DNA of 28,131 bases. Origin: WJKQ01 sp043810515 (GTDB lineage Bacteria; Patescibacteriota; Gracilibacteria; UBA1369; LOWO2-01-FULL-3). Location: the NCBI GenBank assembly GCA_043810515.1, contig JBDRNZ010000042.1, positions 1-28,131 on the forward strand, read 5' to 3'. The notes beneath the pieces were generated by a model. It did no database searches and was not told the DNA's origin. It saw nothing but the letters and a program-made list of their open reading frames with translations. The first letter of the stretch is position 1; each line of letters opens with the position of its first letter. A program made the translations under genes and the position numbers. Below are positions 16,019 to 24,757 of this stretch, piece by piece.

Positions 16019-16696
16019 ATGATTTACGCATTACTAATCGTCGCCGTATTGGCAATTTTGATAGTCGGCATTTACAACAGTCTTGTTAAACTTAGAAACA
16101 AATGCAAAGAGGCATGGTCGGACATCGACACACAGTTAAAAAGACGATATGACCTTATCCCGAATTTGGTTGAAACAGTAAAAGGTTACGCTTCGCATGA
16201 AGCAGGAACTCTGGAAAAAGTCACAGAGGCACGTTCAAAAGCAATGCAAGCAAAAACCGTTGCTGAAAAGGAAAACGCAGAAAATATGATCAGCTCAGCC
16301 TTGAAAACGATCTTCGCGCTGGCTGAAAATTATCCTGACTTGAAAGCAAATCAGAACTTCCTCGATCTTCAGAAAACTCTCAGCGAAATCGAGGAGCACA
16401 TCCAGCTTTCAAGACGCTACTACAACGGAACTGTACGGGATTTCAATACACGCATCGAGATCTTCCCAAACAATCTTCTTGCTAAAGTAATGGGATTCAC
16501 TGCATGGGAATTCTTCCAGGCAACCGATGAAGAAAAAGCCGCTGTAAAAGTAAGCTTCAAAGAAGAACAGAAACCGGCCGCTCCGGAAGCTCCACCGGCC
16601 GCTCCACAAGCTCCACCAGCCACTCCACAAGCTCCACCAGCCGAAGCTCCTCAGCCTCCTGAAGCCCCAAAACCACCGGCTCCCCCACAGGCTTAA
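16019..16696 (+). CDS. lemA: LemA family membrane protein with Pro/Ala-rich tail
   Basis: At 225 residues this has the LemA layout: one N-terminal membrane helix (about 2-23), then a cytoplasm-averse long helical bundle. The signature YNSLVKLRNKCKEAWSDID is followed by LKRRYDLIPNLVETVKGYASHE and by LSRRYYNGTVRDFNTRIE with FPNNLLA. The family is widespread and its biochemical role is unknown. After about residue 185 comes an unusual tail of some 40 residues made almost only of Pro, Ala, Gln and Glu in a loose APPAxPQ repeat. The tail is probably extended and may be a spacer or binding site. The next gene, a DUF2207 protein, starts 10 nt later, and LemA with DUF2207 or TPM-domain proteins is a recurrent gene pair. 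Confidence 0.94.
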   Translation: MIYALLIVAVLAILIVGIYNSLVKLRNKCKEAWSDIDTQLKRRYDLIPNLVETVKGYASHEAGTLEKVTEARSKAMQAKTVAEKENAENMISSALKTIFALAENYPDLKANQNFLDLQKTLSEIEEHIQLSRRYYNGTVRDFNTRIEIFPNNLLAKVMGFTAWEFFQATDEEKAAVKVSFKEEQKPAAPEAPPAAPQAPPATPQAPPAEAPQPPEAPKPPAPPQA

Positions 16697-16706
16697 ACTT
16701 AAAAAA

Positions 16707-18449
16707 ATGAAAAGACTTTTCCCGGCAACAGCTTTTCTGATCATGACCGGCCTGATGCTGGCACCAACAGCTTTCGCGCAGGAATATACAGAAAACTGGG
16801 AAGTTTCATCATTCCATTCAGACATAACCCTAAATAAAAACGGGATTGTCGACATAGCGGAAAATATAGTCGCGAATTTCACAAACGAAGCTCACCGCGG
16901 AATCGCGCGCGTCATTCCATACAAATACACGGACGGCTACGACGCCCGCATCGATTTCAAGTCCGCCACCGACGAAAACGGCATCCCGTGGGCACTAAAC
17001 GTTTACAGATCCGGCGGCTACCTGAATATCGAGATGACAAACCATGAAGACGAATACAGAAACGACATAAACACTTTTTTGGTGAATTATACGGCGCAAA
17101 ACGTGATCGGATTTTTCGACGATCATGATGAACTTTATTGGAATGTGAATGGCACTGAGTGGGTCGTTCCCGTCAGCAACGTGACAGCCGAAATTCACCT
17201 ACCTGTCGCGATAAAACCGGAAGACATAATGCTCGACTGCTTCACCGGAATTTACGGAGCAGAGGAAAAAAACTGCACAATTTCCGCCAAAAACGAAAAA
17301 ACGGTCGTAGCCACAGCAACAAGAAACCTTTCCCCGTACGAAAACCTCACAATCGTGATCGGCCTGCCAAAAGGAACTTTCACTCCTCCGTCATTCCTCA
17401 CAAAATTATGGTGGTTCATAAAAGACAACTGGGGCATTCTACTGGGTCCCCTCACTATCATAATAATGCTTTACCTCTGGCACACGCGCGGCCGCGATGA
17501 AAAGACAGCAAGAGACACGGTAATTCCTCATTACAAACCGCCAAAAGGCCTCCTCCCGACAGAAACCGGCACAATCATAGACGAAAAAATAGACCCACGC
17601 GACATCACCGCGACAATCATAGACTTCGCGGTAAGAGGCTACATCCGCATAAATGAAATTGAAAAAAAGAAATTTCTCGGCACGGAAAAAGACTACGAAC
17701 TGGAACTCATAAAACCATACATAACCACGAAAGAATTTGAAACAATGGTACTCGAGGGACTTTTCACCCAAAACGCAATCGGCGAAAAAATAACCCTCTC
17801 GGCTCTCAAAAACAAATTTTACACAGCCATTCCAAAAATCAAAAAAAACGTAATGAATACCCTAATAAAAGACGGATTCTTCCCGCACAATCCATCGACA
17901 GTCAGAGGAATATACGTCGGAATCGGAGTAGCCATAATTTTTTTGTCTTTTAACTTTATCGTCGCCTTCTCAATATCTCTGTTTATAGGAATGCTGATTT
18001 CAGGCGCAGCAATCGCGGGAATTGGCTACTTTCTGCCGAGAAAAACCCAGAAAGGAACCGAAACATACTACGTCCTGCGCGGACTTTACGAATACATTAA
18101 CACCGCGGAAAGAGACCGCATGAAATTTCAGGAGGAGAAAAACATACTTTTTGAAAAACTACTCCCCTATGCCATCTCGTTCGGCCTTATAAAAAAATGG
18201 GCCAAAGCCTTTGACGGAATCCTGACAGAACCCCCGGGTTGGTACATTCCGGTACATCCATATGCACTCACCCGGCCTTTTAGAATGGCCGCGTTCGCGG
18301 ACCAGCTAAGCACGATCAGCACAAAAATGACAACAACCCTGATGTCACGCCCCGGCAGCCGCGGCGGCGGCGCTTGGAGCGGCGGAAGCGGATTTGGCGG
18401 CGGCTTTTCCGGCGGCGGCTTCGGCGGCGGCGGTGGAAGAGGATTATAG
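16707..18449 (+). CDS. DUF2207 domain membrane protein with Gly-rich C-terminus
   Basis: The 580-residue protein starts with a clear signal peptide (about 1-24, cleavage near AFA-QE). A large extracytoplasmic beta-rich domain typical of DUF2207 follows (about 25-225), including EEN-type IVDIAENIVANFTNEAHRGIARVIPYKY. A membrane helix comes at about 230-252, then a cytoplasmic portion with ITATIIDFAVRGYIRI and the KKFLGTEKDYEL segment. Two further membrane helices lie at about 405-445, and the soluble tail ends in Gly/Ser repeats (GGGAWSGGSGFGGGFSGGG). The function is unknown. The Gly-rich end is common in the family. It is paired with the LemA gene only 10 nt upstream, probably as one transcript. 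Confidence 0.93.
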   Translation: MKRLFPATAFLIMTGLMLAPTAFAQEYTENWEVSSFHSDITLNKNGIVDIAENIVANFTNEAHRGIARVIPYKYTDGYDARIDFKSATDENGIPWALNVYRSGGYLNIEMTNHEDEYRNDINTFLVNYTAQNVIGFFDDHDELYWNVNGTEWVVPVSNVTAEIHLPVAIKPEDIMLDCFTGIYGAEEKNCTISAKNEKTVVATATRNLSPYENLTIVIGLPKGTFTPPSFLTKLWWFIKDNWGILLGPLTIIIMLYLWHTRGRDEKTARDTVIPHYKPPKGLLPTETGTIIDEKIDPRDITATIIDFAVRGYIRINEIEKKKFLGTEKDYELELIKPYITTKEFETMVLEGLFTQNAIGEKITLSALKNKFYTAIPKIKKNVMNTLIKDGFFPHNPSTVRGIYVGIGVAIIFLSFNFIVAFSISLFIGMLISGAAIAGIGYFLPRKTQKGTETYYVLRGLYEYINTAERDRMKFQEEKNILFEKLLPYAISFGLIKKWAKAFDGILTEPPGWYIPVHPYALTRPFRMAAFADQLSTISTKMTTTLMSRPGSRGGGAWSGGSGFGGGFSGGGFGGGGGRGL

Positions 18450-18452
18450 AAT

Positions 18453-18472
18453 TTTTCCACCCGGGTGGAAAA
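18453..18472. terminator. Palindromic hairpin between convergent genes
   Basis: TTTTCCAC, the loop CCGG and GTGGAAAA form a perfect 8-bp stem four bases after the DUF2207 stop and 15 bases before the stop of the convergent Cys-rich gene. It reads the same on both strands. Its T-run is in the 5' arm, not after the stem, so it is not a textbook terminator but may serve both convergent transcripts. Confidence 0.4.
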
Positions 18473-18486
18473 CCTGACTGATTGAA

Positions 18487-20091
18487 TCAATAAACCTCCT
18501 TTAGGTAGCATTTTTCACACAAAACGACCTCTGGCCTGTCCGGCGCATAGGAGCTTTCCAGGCCCACACCGCATTTTGCACAGCTTCTTTGCCATAATTT
18601 AAGCGGATTTCTTTTTGTCATACGCGCTTTGTGCCTACATGAAGGACATTTTTCAGGAACAGGGATCTGAAGTTTTTTATAAAAATCAGACTCCTGAGAA
18701 ATAATTTTATAGTTCCTGCCACAGTCACACGTCAGCAATTCCGAAGTCTGCGGCTTCATTCCCGCCTGACCCTCTTCATACCACTTTAAACCTTTTGAAA
18801 CTGCGCTTTCAACCGTCTCGGGAAAAGCATCCATCACCATCGTTTCATTGTAGCCAAACGGACAAATATCGACAGGAAAAAATTCCCCATATTCACCAGT
18901 CTGCTGCATATATTTAATAATTTTCCCCTTCAATTCATGATACTCATCTTTTGAATATTTCTTGTTAAGTATGCAATATTGCTGTTTTTTCAACCCCACA
19001 CAGCCAAAGCAGTCAGAGCAGCTGAAACATCCGGCGCAATATTCGCAGTTACTCATGTTTGTTGTGCAATTGGTGCAGAATTTTAAGTTATAGCAGTTAT
19101 CACCGCATCCGGAAGACTGATATATAAGCTCGGATTTATCTCCCCATGAATTGTAATCCATCGAGGATTTAACGCTTAAACTCAGCTTCGCGCAGTATGC
19201 ACAATCTTCAATGTCCGTACAGTCAAAGCAATGATAAGCATTTTTGGAATTAAAAAGATGATCTCCGATACTATTTTCATTTTGCTCGGCAACGACACGT
19301 TCGCGAGGTTGTGTCAGAAAAAATTTAGAACATTCTTCTCCCAGCTTTTCAACTCCAGCCGTAGCGTGAAGCGGAAATTGCGCTTTCAATTTTTCATACT
19401 CCTCTTTTGAATGCTGTTTATTAAAAATCATATACTGCTTCTGCCGCTGATTTATGCAGCCAATACAGTCAGAGCATGATGTACAGTTTTTTAGAAAATA
19501 ACTATCCCGACAATTCTGGCAGTCCTGCGAACAAAGCAAATTATAGCAGCCCGTACAGTCTACACATTCATAACAAAGCTCATCTTCGTAGCAAACAGAG
19601 CAATCAACAACGAAATTGCACTTTTTTAGCAGGTTGGAATAATAACATTCCTCATCATAGTCGCTCTCGGCAATAAGATAACAATTTTTCAGATATCCCG
19701 TGCAGTTATTATAATCACTATTCTCGATAGTGCCGACAATATTAAACAAAGCAAGGTGAGGAGTTTTATTTTTCAGTTCCAAAAATTGTTCAAAAAACGG
19801 CTTATTAAAATCAAAATCCCGACCACGATCCAAAGCATCCCAATCATCACTCCACCACGCTTCCGGACTGTAAACCGGAAAAGACTGATTTCTGTGATAC
19901 TGCGACAAAGTCTGTTTGCCTGTGAGATCACATTTGCGATAATAAAGCGTTTTCGGGTTGCGTTCCATAAACCGCCTTATCATCCGGCACTCTGGACAAT
20001 TTTTAGGGAACGGTACCGCTATTTTTTCATAAAACTCCTTATCCCATTCTCTGATCTCAAAGCCCTGTTTGCATTGCTGACATACATTCAT
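18487..20091 (-). CDS. Cys-rich multi-zinc-ribbon protein of unknown function, internally duplicated
   Basis: The 534-residue protein has about 47 cysteines, mostly in CxxC pairs. The N-terminal ribbon (4-54) has C4/C7, C32/C35 and C54. The C-terminal ribbon (455-507) repeats the pattern FYxK(I/L)xxPxPxxCPxCRxxxRxxxRNPxxLxxRxC. Between them are two Cys-dense blocks, each closed by related sequences, CSDCIGC ... NKQHSKEEYEKLK and CSDCFGC ... NKKYSKDEYHELK. I think this belongs to a family common in candidate-phylum genomes and sometimes labelled caib/baif family, a label with no support in this sequence because no CoA-transferase motif is present. The metal-binding role is inferred from the CxxC pairs. 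It begins inside the stop of the phosphoesterase gene (ATGA at 20088-20091), so the two are translationally coupled. No enzyme motif is visible. Confidence 0.9.
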   Translation of the reverse strand: MNVCQQCKQGFEIREWDKEFYEKIAVPFPKNCPECRMIRRFMERNPKTLYYRKCDLTGKQTLSQYHRNQSFPVYSPEAWWSDDWDALDRGRDFDFNKPFFEQFLELKNKTPHLALFNIVGTIENSDYNNCTGYLKNCYLIAESDYDEECYYSNLLKKCNFVVDCSVCYEDELCYECVDCTGCYNLLCSQDCQNCRDSYFLKNCTSCSDCIGCINQRQKQYMIFNKQHSKEEYEKLKAQFPLHATAGVEKLGEECSKFFLTQPRERVVAEQNENSIGDHLFNSKNAYHCFDCTDIEDCAYCAKLSLSVKSSMDYNSWGDKSELIYQSSGCGDNCYNLKFCTNCTTNMSNCEYCAGCFSCSDCFGCVGLKKQQYCILNKKYSKDEYHELKGKIIKYMQQTGEYGEFFPVDICPFGYNETMVMDAFPETVESAVSKGLKWYEEGQAGMKPQTSELLTCDCGRNYKIISQESDFYKKLQIPVPEKCPSCRHKARMTKRNPLKLWQRSCAKCGVGLESSYAPDRPEVVLCEKCYLKEVY

Positions 20092-20858
20092 AGTACACGT
20101 TTTTTAGTCTTCAAAGGTATTGCTTTAATTTCCATTTTATCGATATCAAAAACCAAAACACCATTCGCAAAAGTGCCGTTACCAACGCTTGGACCATAAA
20201 GCCAGGTCGGATTATTCGTAAGTTTTACAGCTTTATTAAACGACACCGCATTCATCGTTTTTTCGGTAAAAATCGTCATGCCTTCTCTATGATCATGTCC
20301 GGAAATCCCCAACGTACAGCCATGTTTTTTCATAAATCCAAAGTGCTCCCGCACATCTCTCGGAATTTTTGGTTCAAATGTTTTCGTTCCAACCAGATCC
20401 GGAAAAGCATAATGCGAAAAAAGAATTTTCAAACTACCATATTTTTTCACAACATATTCTGGCAGCTTGCGGATAAATCTTTTGTCCTCCTTAGTAAGCA
20501 AAGCCGACAGATCATTATTCTCATAAAGATAAACCTTATTTTTGGAAAGTTTTTGCCTTGTCCGAAAATCCAAAGAATACCAGTTTTTAGGATACAGAAA
20601 CCCGGCCTTATACTTGGGCAATTTCCGGACAGCAAATAGATCATGATTACCCACGACAATAACATCGCAGTTTTTTCTGAGCACACGAATAACCTCATAC
20701 GCATTTCTCGACTGCAAAAAACCATAATATGGAACGGTAAATCCCGTAAAATCCCCCAGACATACGACCCGGCGGCATTTCTCCTTCTTAAAAACCACCA
20801 GCGCCTCCTTAAGGCGCTTAATATCCTCATGTATATCTGAAACTAAGCCTATTTTCAT
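20088..20858 (-). CDS. Calcineurin-like metallophosphoesterase
   Basis: The 256-residue protein has the full set of metallophosphoesterase motifs in order: SDIH (D8, H10), CLGDFTGF, VVGNHDLF, the His of FSHYAFPD, and SGHDHREG. These supply the two-metal site. The family includes phosphodiesterases and nucleotide phosphatases, so the substrate cannot be named. The middle (about 90-140) is a basic insert, RTRQKLSKNKVYLYENNDLSALLTKEDKRFIRKLPEY, that may form a cap. It is the first gene of a two-gene unit with the Cys-rich protein. A TTGATG...TTTAAT promoter lies upstream. The coupling suggests that the two products act together, but this is inferred from arrangement only. Confidence 0.93.
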   Translation of the reverse strand: MKIGLVSDIHEDIKRLKEALVVFKKEKCRRVVCLGDFTGFTVPYYGFLQSRNAYEVIRVLRKNCDVIVVGNHDLFAVRKLPKYKAGFLYPKNWYSLDFRTRQKLSKNKVYLYENNDLSALLTKEDKRFIRKLPEYVVKKYGSLKILFSHYAFPDLVGTKTFEPKIPRDVREHFGFMKKHGCTLGISGHDHREGMTIFTEKTMNAVSFNKAVKLTNNPTWLYGPSVGNGTFANGVLVFDIDKMEIKAIPLKTKKRVL

Positions 20859-20880
20859 AAAATCTACAAATTACCTATAC

Positions 20881-20909
20881 ATTAAATACTTTTAGCAGAT
20901 GTTCATCAA
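20881..20909 (-). promoter_or_regulatory. Putative promoter of the phosphoesterase / Cys-rich pair
   Basis: On the minus strand TTGATG (20909-20904) is followed after 17 nt by TTTAAT (20886-20881). It lies just past the end of the RloB-like gene, so the pair can be expressed apart from the defence genes. Transcription would start near 20875, about 15-17 nt before the ATG at 20858. Confidence 0.45.
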
Positions 20910-20912
20910 CGC

Positions 20913-21443
20913 TTATTCTATTTCTTTTAGCAAACAATCCAAGGTTAGCAAAGATCTCCTTCTTTTATCTAACAATTTTTTTGTAAAAACTTGTGAATAT
21001 CTATATCCTTCGGCACGTTGTTTTTTACTAATATACCCATCTTCAAACAGCTTTTTACACTGGCTTGAAGTTTTACCTTCAAAATCTCTACCCTCTTCAA
21101 GGATACATAACAAAAGTTTTTCGAGACACGGCGTATTTTCAATTATAATCACATCACTACTATCTGCTTTCATCCTCGCCGATCTCATTTCGCTTTTTGT
21201 TTTATCGTTATCCAGAACAACTACTCTCTTTTTATAATCCCCTGGGCAATTAATAGCTCCCTGTACAATACCTTGAGGAGTGCCCCCTTTACCTCTTTTT
21301 ATGGTAATGGCCTTACCGCTATCGTAGCCATATAACTTCCTCAAATGTTTTAAAAACATCTCTTCTGATTGCCCTTCCCCATAGATCAATACAGTTGTTT
21401 TCGCTACGCGACGTTTTTTCTTGTACGGATTTGTTCGGGACAT
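20913..21443 (-). CDS. rloB: RloB-like Toprim protein, partner of AAA15 ATPase
   Basis: From ATG 21443 it has 176 residues (a TTG three bases upstream is also possible). The RloB pattern is clear: VLIYGEGQSEEMFLKHL with the Toprim Glu (E23), VVVLDNDKT with D78 and D80 as the DxD pair, and IIIENTPCLEKLLL, the family-typical segment around P105, C106 and E108. Toprim nucleases cut nucleic acids with a divalent metal. RloB proteins, with AAA15 ATPases, occur in restriction-linked loci (RloA/RloB) and in abortive infection systems such as AbiL. The N-terminus is Lys/Arg-rich (KKKRR). The ATPase gene ends 6 nt upstream. The defence role is inferred from family and pairing. Confidence 0.88.
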   Translation of the reverse strand: MSRTNPYKKKRRVAKTTVLIYGEGQSEEMFLKHLRKLYGYDSGKAITIKRGKGGTPQGIVQGAINCPGDYKKRVVVLDNDKTKSEMRSARMKADSSDVIIIENTPCLEKLLLCILEEGRDFEGKTSSQCKKLFEDGYISKKQRAEGYRYSQVFTKKLLDKRRRSLLTLDCLLKEIE

Positions 21444-21449
21444 CAATTC

Positions 21450-22661
21450 TTAGTTAATTTTAGGCGTAGCTCCATAGGTACCTGCAATATATTTGGTGTA
21501 ATAATTGTCATCAGCTCGTACCCCTTCCATTTCATCAAGTCGCCATGCTTCGCTTGAACCTTTCGAATCCTTTTCGGTAAGAATTATTTGATACTTATCC
21601 AATTCACTCAAAATTTGATGACTATGAGAGCTAAATATCATTTGTGCGTTTTTTGGATTGGTTTCAGGAGAAATAAAAAGTTCATACAAAGCTATAACCA
21701 TATCTGGATGCAGATTTACATCAAATTCATCTATAGCTGCAACTCCACCATTAGCTAAAACTTGCAGAATTGTTTTTAAAAGTACAAAGAGCTGCTTCGT
21801 TCCCGCCGATTCATATTTTAACGGCAAGACACACTTTTGACCCTCAAACGAATGAACAACTTGTATATTTATTACAAATCCATCTTCTTTTTTTTCTTTT
21901 TTGATATCAAAAGAATCCAAACCAAGATCAAAACGAGAGAGAAGTTTTTCAGCTTCTTTTTTTAGAGTTTCATTTTCACTATAAAAATGCATTGCCTCCG
22001 CCAAATTTTGGATAGCATTTGGCAAAAGCTGATCACCAATCCAGCCCGCTTCTGTCACATTTGTTTCAAATTTCTGCCAATACTGAGCTATTTTTTGGCT
22101 AATTTTATGATTAAGCAACATCGCAGTTCCTACCACGCTGGCGTTTTTTCGTAATAGGTTTTCAAAATTCTTTGGCAATTCGAACTTACCACCATTAAAA
22201 TTGTATGTATTTTTTTCGTTATCCCATTGACGTTTAAATAGAGTTTTTGTAGTAACTTTTTCTTTCGTTTTATTTGTGATTTTTAACTCTTCAATAATAA
22301 TCTTCTCTTCCATAAGGGAGAAAGTATAGGTAAAAATATCTTTTTCGATCTCAAAAGTCACCGATAGTTCTGTCGGCTGACCCTTCAATTTTGCCAAAAC
22401 AAATGTTTTTACCGGCAACGGAGCAGACGGATTCGCTTTAAATGAATCAACAATAAGCCATTTTAAAAATGGTAACACCTTCAGTAAGTTAGTTTTGCCA
22501 GACGCATTAGCGCCTATTACCGTCTCGACCTTCGAAAGACGCATCCCGCTTGGAGCAACAAAATATGAATCATTTTTCGGCACCTTATTATTTACCACAA
22601 AACTGACAGAGTTTTCTCCCTCAAATGAATAGAAATTTTTGCACGAAAATGAATGAATCAT
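21450..22661 (-). CDS. AAA15 (RloA / AbiLi-like) ATPase of a probable defence pair
   Basis: The 403-residue ABC-type AAA ATPase has IHSFSCKNFYSFEGENSVSF at the start, a form shared by RloA, AbiLi and other AAA15/AAA21 proteins. Walker A is GANASGKT (50-57), the signature-like ESAGTKQ is at 284-290, Walker B is AAIDEFD (D311, E312), and the switch His is in SSHSH (346). It ends with YIAGTYGATPKIN, typical of the family. Between the Walker motifs lies a helical insert of about 200 residues. Such ATPases sense phage activity and control a partner nuclease. The partner here is the RloB-like protein 6 nt downstream. A near-consensus promoter precedes it. Confidence 0.92.
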   Translation of the reverse strand: MIHSFSCKNFYSFEGENSVSFVVNNKVPKNDSYFVAPSGMRLSKVETVIGANASGKTNLLKVLPFLKWLIVDSFKANPSAPLPVKTFVLAKLKGQPTELSVTFEIEKDIFTYTFSLMEEKIIIEELKITNKTKEKVTTKTLFKRQWDNEKNTYNFNGGKFELPKNFENLLRKNASVVGTAMLLNHKISQKIAQYWQKFETNVTEAGWIGDQLLPNAIQNLAEAMHFYSENETLKKEAEKLLSRFDLGLDSFDIKKEKKEDGFVINIQVVHSFEGQKCVLPLKYESAGTKQLFVLLKTILQVLANGGVAAIDEFDVNLHPDMVIALYELFISPETNPKNAQMIFSSHSHQILSELDKYQIILTEKDSKGSSEAWRLDEMEGVRADDNYYTKYIAGTYGATPKIN

Positions 22662-22687
22662 TGTTTTTGAATGTTATTTCTGCTTAG

Positions 22688-22716
22688 AGTATATCAAATA
22701 CCATCCTCTAGGTCAA
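22688..22716 (-). promoter_or_regulatory. Strong promoter of the ATPase / RloB-like pair
   Basis: On the minus strand TTGACC (22716-22711) is followed after exactly 17 nt by TATACT (22693-22688), with an extended -10 TG at the proper place. Transcription should start near 22681, about 20 nt before the ATG. It lies in the 92-nt gap after uvrB, so the pair has its own promoter and need not rely on read-through. Confidence 0.7.
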
Positions 22717-22753
22717 CATTAAACGAAATTTTGTACAAAGTTGCCTTAGCCGT

Positions 22754-24733
22754 CTACATTCCCAGCTCCTCCCTCAGCTCCTCGATCTCGTCCCTCAGTT
22801 CGGCGGCTTTTTCAAACTCAAGATTCTGGCTCGCAAGATCCATCTTAGCCTCAAGAACTTCGATAAGACGCTTCGCCTCGTCTTTTGGAACTTTTTTAAC
22901 ATCAATGCCGGCCTCAAATTTCTCCTTTTTCTTGCCCCCATAATGCGTGATATCCCTGATCGCCTTCACGATTGTCTGCGGCGTGATGCCGTGTTTTTTG
23001 TTATATGCAACCTGTTTCTTGCGACGGCGGTCAGTCTCGGAAATCGCGGTCGTCATCGCTTTCGTCATCTTATCGGCATACATAATCACAGAACCGTTCA
23101 CGTTTCGCGCGCATCGTCCTGTCGTCTGGATCAGCGCGCTCGCGCTTCGCAAAAATCCTTCTTTATCCGCATCCAGAATCGCGACAAGGCTCACTTCCGG
23201 CAGATCAAGCCCTTCCCGAAGCAGGTTTATTCCAACCAAAACATCAAATTTTCCAAGCCTCAGATCGCGCAAAATCTCAATTCTTTCAAGCGTATCGATA
23301 TCGGAATGCAGATAGCGCACCCGCACATCCGCATCCGCCAGAAATTCCGTCAGATCCTCCGCGCTGCGCTTCGTCAGAGTCGTAATCAAAACTCTCTCAC
23401 CGACTTTCACCCTCTTGCCGATTTCCTTTAGCAGATCCTCAATCTGCCCTTTCGACGGGCGGACAGAGATCTCAGGATCCACAAGCCCGGTCGGTCGCAC
23501 CACAAGTTCCGCAACAGCTTTCTTGACGGTATGCGTCATCTCATATGCTCCAGGCGTCGCCGACACAAAAACAACATTATTCATATATTCCTCAAATTCA
23601 TCAAATCGCAGAGGCCTGTTGTCATGCGAGGAAGGAAGCCTGAAACCGTGCTCAATAAGAGTGGTTTTTCTGGAATAATTCCCGTTATGCATTCCGCCAA
23701 TCTGCGGCACGGTCATGTGGGATTCATCGATAAAAAGCACAAAGTCCTCCGGCAGATAATCCATCAGCGTCGTCGGACGCTCACCCGGCACTTTGCCGTT
23801 AAGGTAGCGCGTGTAGTTTTCAATTCCATTGCAATAACCCGTCTCCAGCAAAATCTCGATATCGTATTCCGTGCGCGTCTTGATGCGCTCGGCTTCAAGT
23901 TCGCGACCCATTTTTTTAAGCTCCTGATACCTTTTTTCGAGATCCACGCGAATTTCCCCTACCGCTCTTTTTACTTTCTCTTCCGTCGTAACATCATGCT
24001 TTGCCGGAAAGATAGTAACGCTTTCAAGCTCACGGATCAGCTCACCGGTAAAAGAATCCACCTCGGAAATCGCCTCAATCTCATCCCCGAAAAATTCAAA
24101 CCTGAAAACCGTGTCTCTGTCGGGAGGAAAAACCTCAACCGTATCGCCAAGCACATGAAACATGCCGTTTTTGAAATCCATAGAGGAGCGCGTATACTGC
24201 AGATCCGTCAGATGCCTGAGAAATTTATCGCGCACAACCGTCTCACCGGTCTTAAGCTTTCTGGCAAGCGCAGTATAATCCTCAACTGAACCCAGCCCGT
24301 AAATACACGATACCGAAGCCACTATCAAGACGTCACGCCGCGTAAGAAGATTTGCGGTCGCCGCGTGTCGGAATTTTTCAATCTCCTCATTTATGGCCGC
24401 GTCTTTTTCAATATAAGTGTCGGTCTCCGGCTTATAGGCTTCCGGCTGATAATAATCATAATAGGAAACAAAATAGCTAACCGCGTTATCCGGAAAAAAC
24501 TCGGTGAACTCACTGCAAAGCTGGGCCGCAAGAGTTTTATTGTGAGCAAGAACCAGAGTCGGCCTCTGCACGGCCTCAACAACTTTCGCCATCGCAAAAG
24601 TTTTTCCCGATCCGGTAACTCCAAGTAAAGTCTGGAATCTTTCTTTTTTGGAAAGACCTCCCGTCAGTGCCTTTATCGCCCGCGGCTGGTCGCCCTTCGG
24701 CTTCATGTCGGTTTTAAGAACAAATTTATCCAT
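22754..24733 (-). CDS. uvrB: Excinuclease ABC subunit B
   Basis: At 659 residues UvrB has the regular length. In nucleotide excision repair it receives damaged DNA from UvrA and opens it for UvrC. Walker A is GVTGSGKT (38-45). The DNA-clamping beta-hairpin is in YYDYYQPEAYKPETDTYIEKDAAINEEIEKFR-type sequence near residues 90-120. The Walker B motif is FIDESH, and the helicase motifs ITTLTKRSAEDLTEFL, GINLLREGLDLPEVSLVAILDADKEGFLRS and TTGRCARN are complete. The C-terminal UVR motif (about 625-659), EAKMDLASQNLEFEKAAELRDEI, contacts UvrC. Start at ATG 24733; the bases GGAAG, 4 nt upstream, are the nearest thing to a Shine-Dalgarno site in the window. It is divergent from the phosphatase gene with overlapping promoters. 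Confidence 0.98.
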   Translation of the reverse strand: MDKFVLKTDMKPKGDQPRAIKALTGGLSKKERFQTLLGVTGSGKTFAMAKVVEAVQRPTLVLAHNKTLAAQLCSEFTEFFPDNAVSYFVSYYDYYQPEAYKPETDTYIEKDAAINEEIEKFRHAATANLLTRRDVLIVASVSCIYGLGSVEDYTALARKLKTGETVVRDKFLRHLTDLQYTRSSMDFKNGMFHVLGDTVEVFPPDRDTVFRFEFFGDEIEAISEVDSFTGELIRELESVTIFPAKHDVTTEEKVKRAVGEIRVDLEKRYQELKKMGRELEAERIKTRTEYDIEILLETGYCNGIENYTRYLNGKVPGERPTTLMDYLPEDFVLFIDESHMTVPQIGGMHNGNYSRKTTLIEHGFRLPSSHDNRPLRFDEFEEYMNNVVFVSATPGAYEMTHTVKKAVAELVVRPTGLVDPEISVRPSKGQIEDLLKEIGKRVKVGERVLITTLTKRSAEDLTEFLADADVRVRYLHSDIDTLERIEILRDLRLGKFDVLVGINLLREGLDLPEVSLVAILDADKEGFLRSASALIQTTGRCARNVNGSVIMYADKMTKAMTTAISETDRRRKKQVAYNKKHGITPQTIVKAIRDITHYGGKKKEKFEAGIDVKKVPKDEAKRLIEVLEAKMDLASQNLEFEKAAELRDEIEELREELGM

Positions 24734-24757
24734 AAACTTCCAAAAACAAGTAGAGGA

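Noticed and set aside
18487..20091. CaiB/BaiF CoA-transferase assignment for the Cys-rich protein
   Set aside because: No CoA-transferase motif is visible; the protein is built of CxxC ribbons.
20899..21237. Plus-strand ORF opposite the RloB-like gene
   Set aside because: It is the antisense shadow of a recognisable Toprim protein and has no domain of its own.
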